From PKWO01 sp036561005 (GTDB lineage: Bacteria > Pseudomonadota > Gammaproteobacteria > Burkholderiales > Burkholderiaceae_D), in assembly GCA_036561005.1 (NCBI GenBank), contig DATBQE010000083.1:1-64000 (forward strand): 64,000 nt of DNA, in the 5' to 3' direction. Of this stretch, positions 62,675-64,000 are shown in pieces. Position 1 is the first letter of the stretch; each line of letters opens with the position of its first letter. Below the pieces are notes generated by a model, which searched no databases, was not told the DNA's origin, and saw nothing but the letters and a program-made list of their open reading frames with translations. A program made the position numbers and the translations under genes.

Positions 62675-63595
62675 ATGATCGACCGTAGAAATTTCATGCG
62701 CCTCGCGGCAGTAGGCGGCGGTGCCGTATTCATGTCCGGCTTGCCTGGGCAGGCAATGGCGGCGCTGGCTGGCAAAACGGTGCAACGCGGCTCGGCTCAA
62801 TTGAATGGCGTGCAGGATTTTTATTTCATTCAAATGTCGGACACGCATTGGGGCTATAGCGGCAAGGCCAACCCCGACGCAGCCAACACGTTGAAAACGG
62901 CCGTGGCAACTATCAATGCGCTCGAAGTGCCGCCCGATTTCATCGTCTTCACCGGTGACCTGACCCACACCACGGATGACCCGGCCGAACGGCGCCGGCG
63001 CATTGCCGAATTTCGCGCCATCGTCGGCGAGTTGAAAGTTCAGGCGGTCCATTGCATTCCCGGTGAACATGACGCCTCGCTCGACGGCGGCGAAGCATTC
63101 CAGGAATCGTTCGGCGACATGCATTTCGCGTTCAACAACAAAGGCGTGCATTTCATCGGTCTGGACAACGCTTCCGATCCGGAAGGCAAACTTGGCACCA
63201 CGCAATTGGAATGGCTGAAAACCACCTTGGCCGGCTACGCCAAGAGCGCCAGGATTGTCGTGTTTGCCCATCGCCCGTTGTTTGAACTCGCACCGCAGTG
63301 GGGCTGGGGCACACCCGACGGCGACAAAGCCCTCGCCCTGCTCGCGCCCTATGCCAATGTGACCGTATTTTACGGCCATATCCATCAGGAATATCACTAC
63401 CAGACAGGGAACATCAAACACCACTCGGCCAAGTCGTTAATGTATCCGTTCCCCGCGCCAGGCTCACAGGCAAACCTCACGCCATTGTCTTGGGATGCAG
63501 CTTCCCCTTATAAGGGACTGGGATTCCGCGAAGTTGCGACGGAGGCAAAAAGCGGTAAATACATTGTTTCGGAATTGCCGGTTAAAGTTGGTTAA
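62675..63595 (+). CDS. Tat-exported metallophosphoesterase, copy 2
   Basis: This 306-residue paralogue of the gene at 61075 has the same plan: Tat signal (DRRNFMRLAAVGGGAVFMSG), MSDTHWGY, FTGDLTHTTDD, IPGEHDASLDGG, FAHRPLFELAP and YGHIHQEYHYQ. It is closely similar throughout except near the signal peptide, where it has about 12 extra residues. The pair flanks the CuA gene, so the three probably arose in one locus. The substrate is unknown. Confidence 0.88.
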   Translation: MIDRRNFMRLAAVGGGAVFMSGLPGQAMAALAGKTVQRGSAQLNGVQDFYFIQMSDTHWGYSGKANPDAANTLKTAVATINALEVPPDFIVFTGDLTHTTDDPAERRRRIAEFRAIVGELKVQAVHCIPGEHDASLDGGEAFQESFGDMHFAFNNKGVHFIGLDNASDPEGKLGTTQLEWLKTTLAGYAKSARIVVFAHRPLFELAPQWGWGTPDGDKALALLAPYANVTVFYGHIHQEYHYQTGNIKHHSAKSLMYPFPAPGSQANLTPLSWDAASPYKGLGFREVATEAKSGKYIVSELPVKVG

Positions 63596-63630
63596 ACCGC
63601 CCCGCCAGATTATGGTGACGATGAACCTGA

Positions 63631-63656
63631 GCGGTGCCGCAAGCGTGCGGCACCGC
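63631..63656. terminator. Strong hairpin between convergent genes
   Basis: GCGGTGCCGCA and TGCGGCACCGC form an 11-bp perfect stem with a 4-base AGCG loop, lying 35 bases after the phosphoesterase stop and 31 before the lipoprotein stop. No T-run is present on either strand, so termination is inferred from position and strength. Confidence 0.5.
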
Positions 63657-63687
63657 GTTCACCTACCATTTCCTGCTCAAACGTGAC

Positions 63688-63951
63688 TCAGAATGAGTCG
63701 CAATGCAGCATGCCGGGCGACCTGAAACAGGTTGTCATGAGGGGATAACGTTGGGCGTTTTGCTCCGTTCCCAGTTTCAACACACAATTGCGCCAGGCGT
63801 CGGAGTCGCGCGTATAGCCGAGCTTGTCACAGGCCGGCCCAAATTCCTGCATCATCTGTTCCACTTCCCGTTGAGCCCGTGCCGCACGATCAGCAGGGGT
63901 CGAGCATGCGGTTAGTGTGCAAAGTGCCAAAACCAGCATCAGGGTACGCAT
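63688..63951 (-). CDS. Small lipoprotein of unknown function
   Basis: ATG 63951 (MRTLMLVLALCTLTACSTPA) is preferred because GGAGAG sits just upstream; the ATG at 63963 would lie directly beside the -10 box. The 87-residue product has a lipobox (LTAC) followed by a charged helix (DRAARAQREVEQMMQEFG) and a small domain with three more cysteines (ACDKLGY, NCVLKLG, TCF... CDSF). It is probably a periplasmic-facing membrane-anchored protein. I do not recognise the family. Confidence 0.75.
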   Translation of the reverse strand: MRTLMLVLALCTLTACSTPADRAARAQREVEQMMQEFGPACDKLGYTRDSDAWRNCVLKLGTEQNAQRYPLMTTCFRSPGMLHCDSF

Positions 63952-63963
63952 TATTCTCTCCAT

Positions 63964-63969
63964 ATTATA
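63964..63969 (-). promoter_or_regulatory. -10 element of the small lipoprotein gene
   Basis: On the minus strand TATAAT lies 12 bases before the chosen ATG, implying a very short leader. The -35 is unclear near the window edge. Confidence 0.4.
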
Positions 63970-64000
63970 AAAAAGATCTCTTTCGAGTTTAGCTTAGATC

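Overview
The window looks like a stretch of a betaproteobacterial chromosome, most likely from the Oxalobacteraceae (Herminiimonas/Janthinobacterium-like). This is inferred from gene order and protein style: rpsB-tsf-pyrH-frr-uppS-cdsA-dxr-rseP-bamA-skp-lpxD-fabZ-lpxA-lpxB-rnhB in one run, map-glnD divergent from it, a zipA-type gene between smc and ligA, an ompR/envZ pair, and a dapC-dapD-dapE block. Genes are tightly packed, often with 1-17 nt overlaps. I saw no tRNA, rRNA, CRISPR, insertion sequence or prophage.

Layout. 1-2253: the 3' end of a PEP-synthase regulatory protein gene (ppsR), an orphan periplasmic sugar-type binding protein with a clear terminator, and a small one-helix membrane protein. 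2267-18105 (minus strand): a long envelope/translation supercluster covering ribosomal protein S2, EF-Ts, UMP kinase, ribosome recycling, undecaprenyl-PP and CDP-DAG synthesis, DXP reductoisomerase, RseP, BamA, Skp, lipid A synthesis, RNase HII and an rRNA/tRNA methyltransferase. The rpsB leader and the rpsB-tsf gap hold likely control elements. 18609-22780 (plus): map, glnD and a pseudouridine synthase. 22821-28975: a tandem pair of very large lipoproteins, each joining a DUF4214-like region to a complete S53 (sedolisin) protease domain, with partly duplicated 3' flanks. 29203-38294 (minus): a KirBac-type potassium channel, def, galU, ligA, zipA-like and smc.

38504-46375 (plus): lysine/diaminopimelate genes (dapC, dapD, dapE) with a PilT/PilU-type ATPase, a YffB-type reductase, prmB and an ABC-F ATPase. 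46728-53483: small unknown proteins, a DUF2520 dehydrogenase-like protein, an AlaC-type aminotransferase, a BON-domain protein, ompR-envZ and dsbA. 53553-56063 (minus): a rubrerythrin / CCG iron-sulfur protein / DUF3501 oxidative-stress operon. 56309-59109 (minus): a TPR glycosyltransferase-like protein, ispF and ispD.

59213-63595 is the most interesting region. An ECF sigma factor and its zinc-type anti-sigma factor diverge from a secreted cytochrome c, two paralogous Tat-exported metallophosphoesterases and a stand-alone CuA-type copper protein. The divergent intergenic region carries two facing promoters of identical architecture (GGAATA-N15-GAGT), so the sigma factor probably controls both arms. 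The window ends with a small lipoprotein gene on the minus strand.
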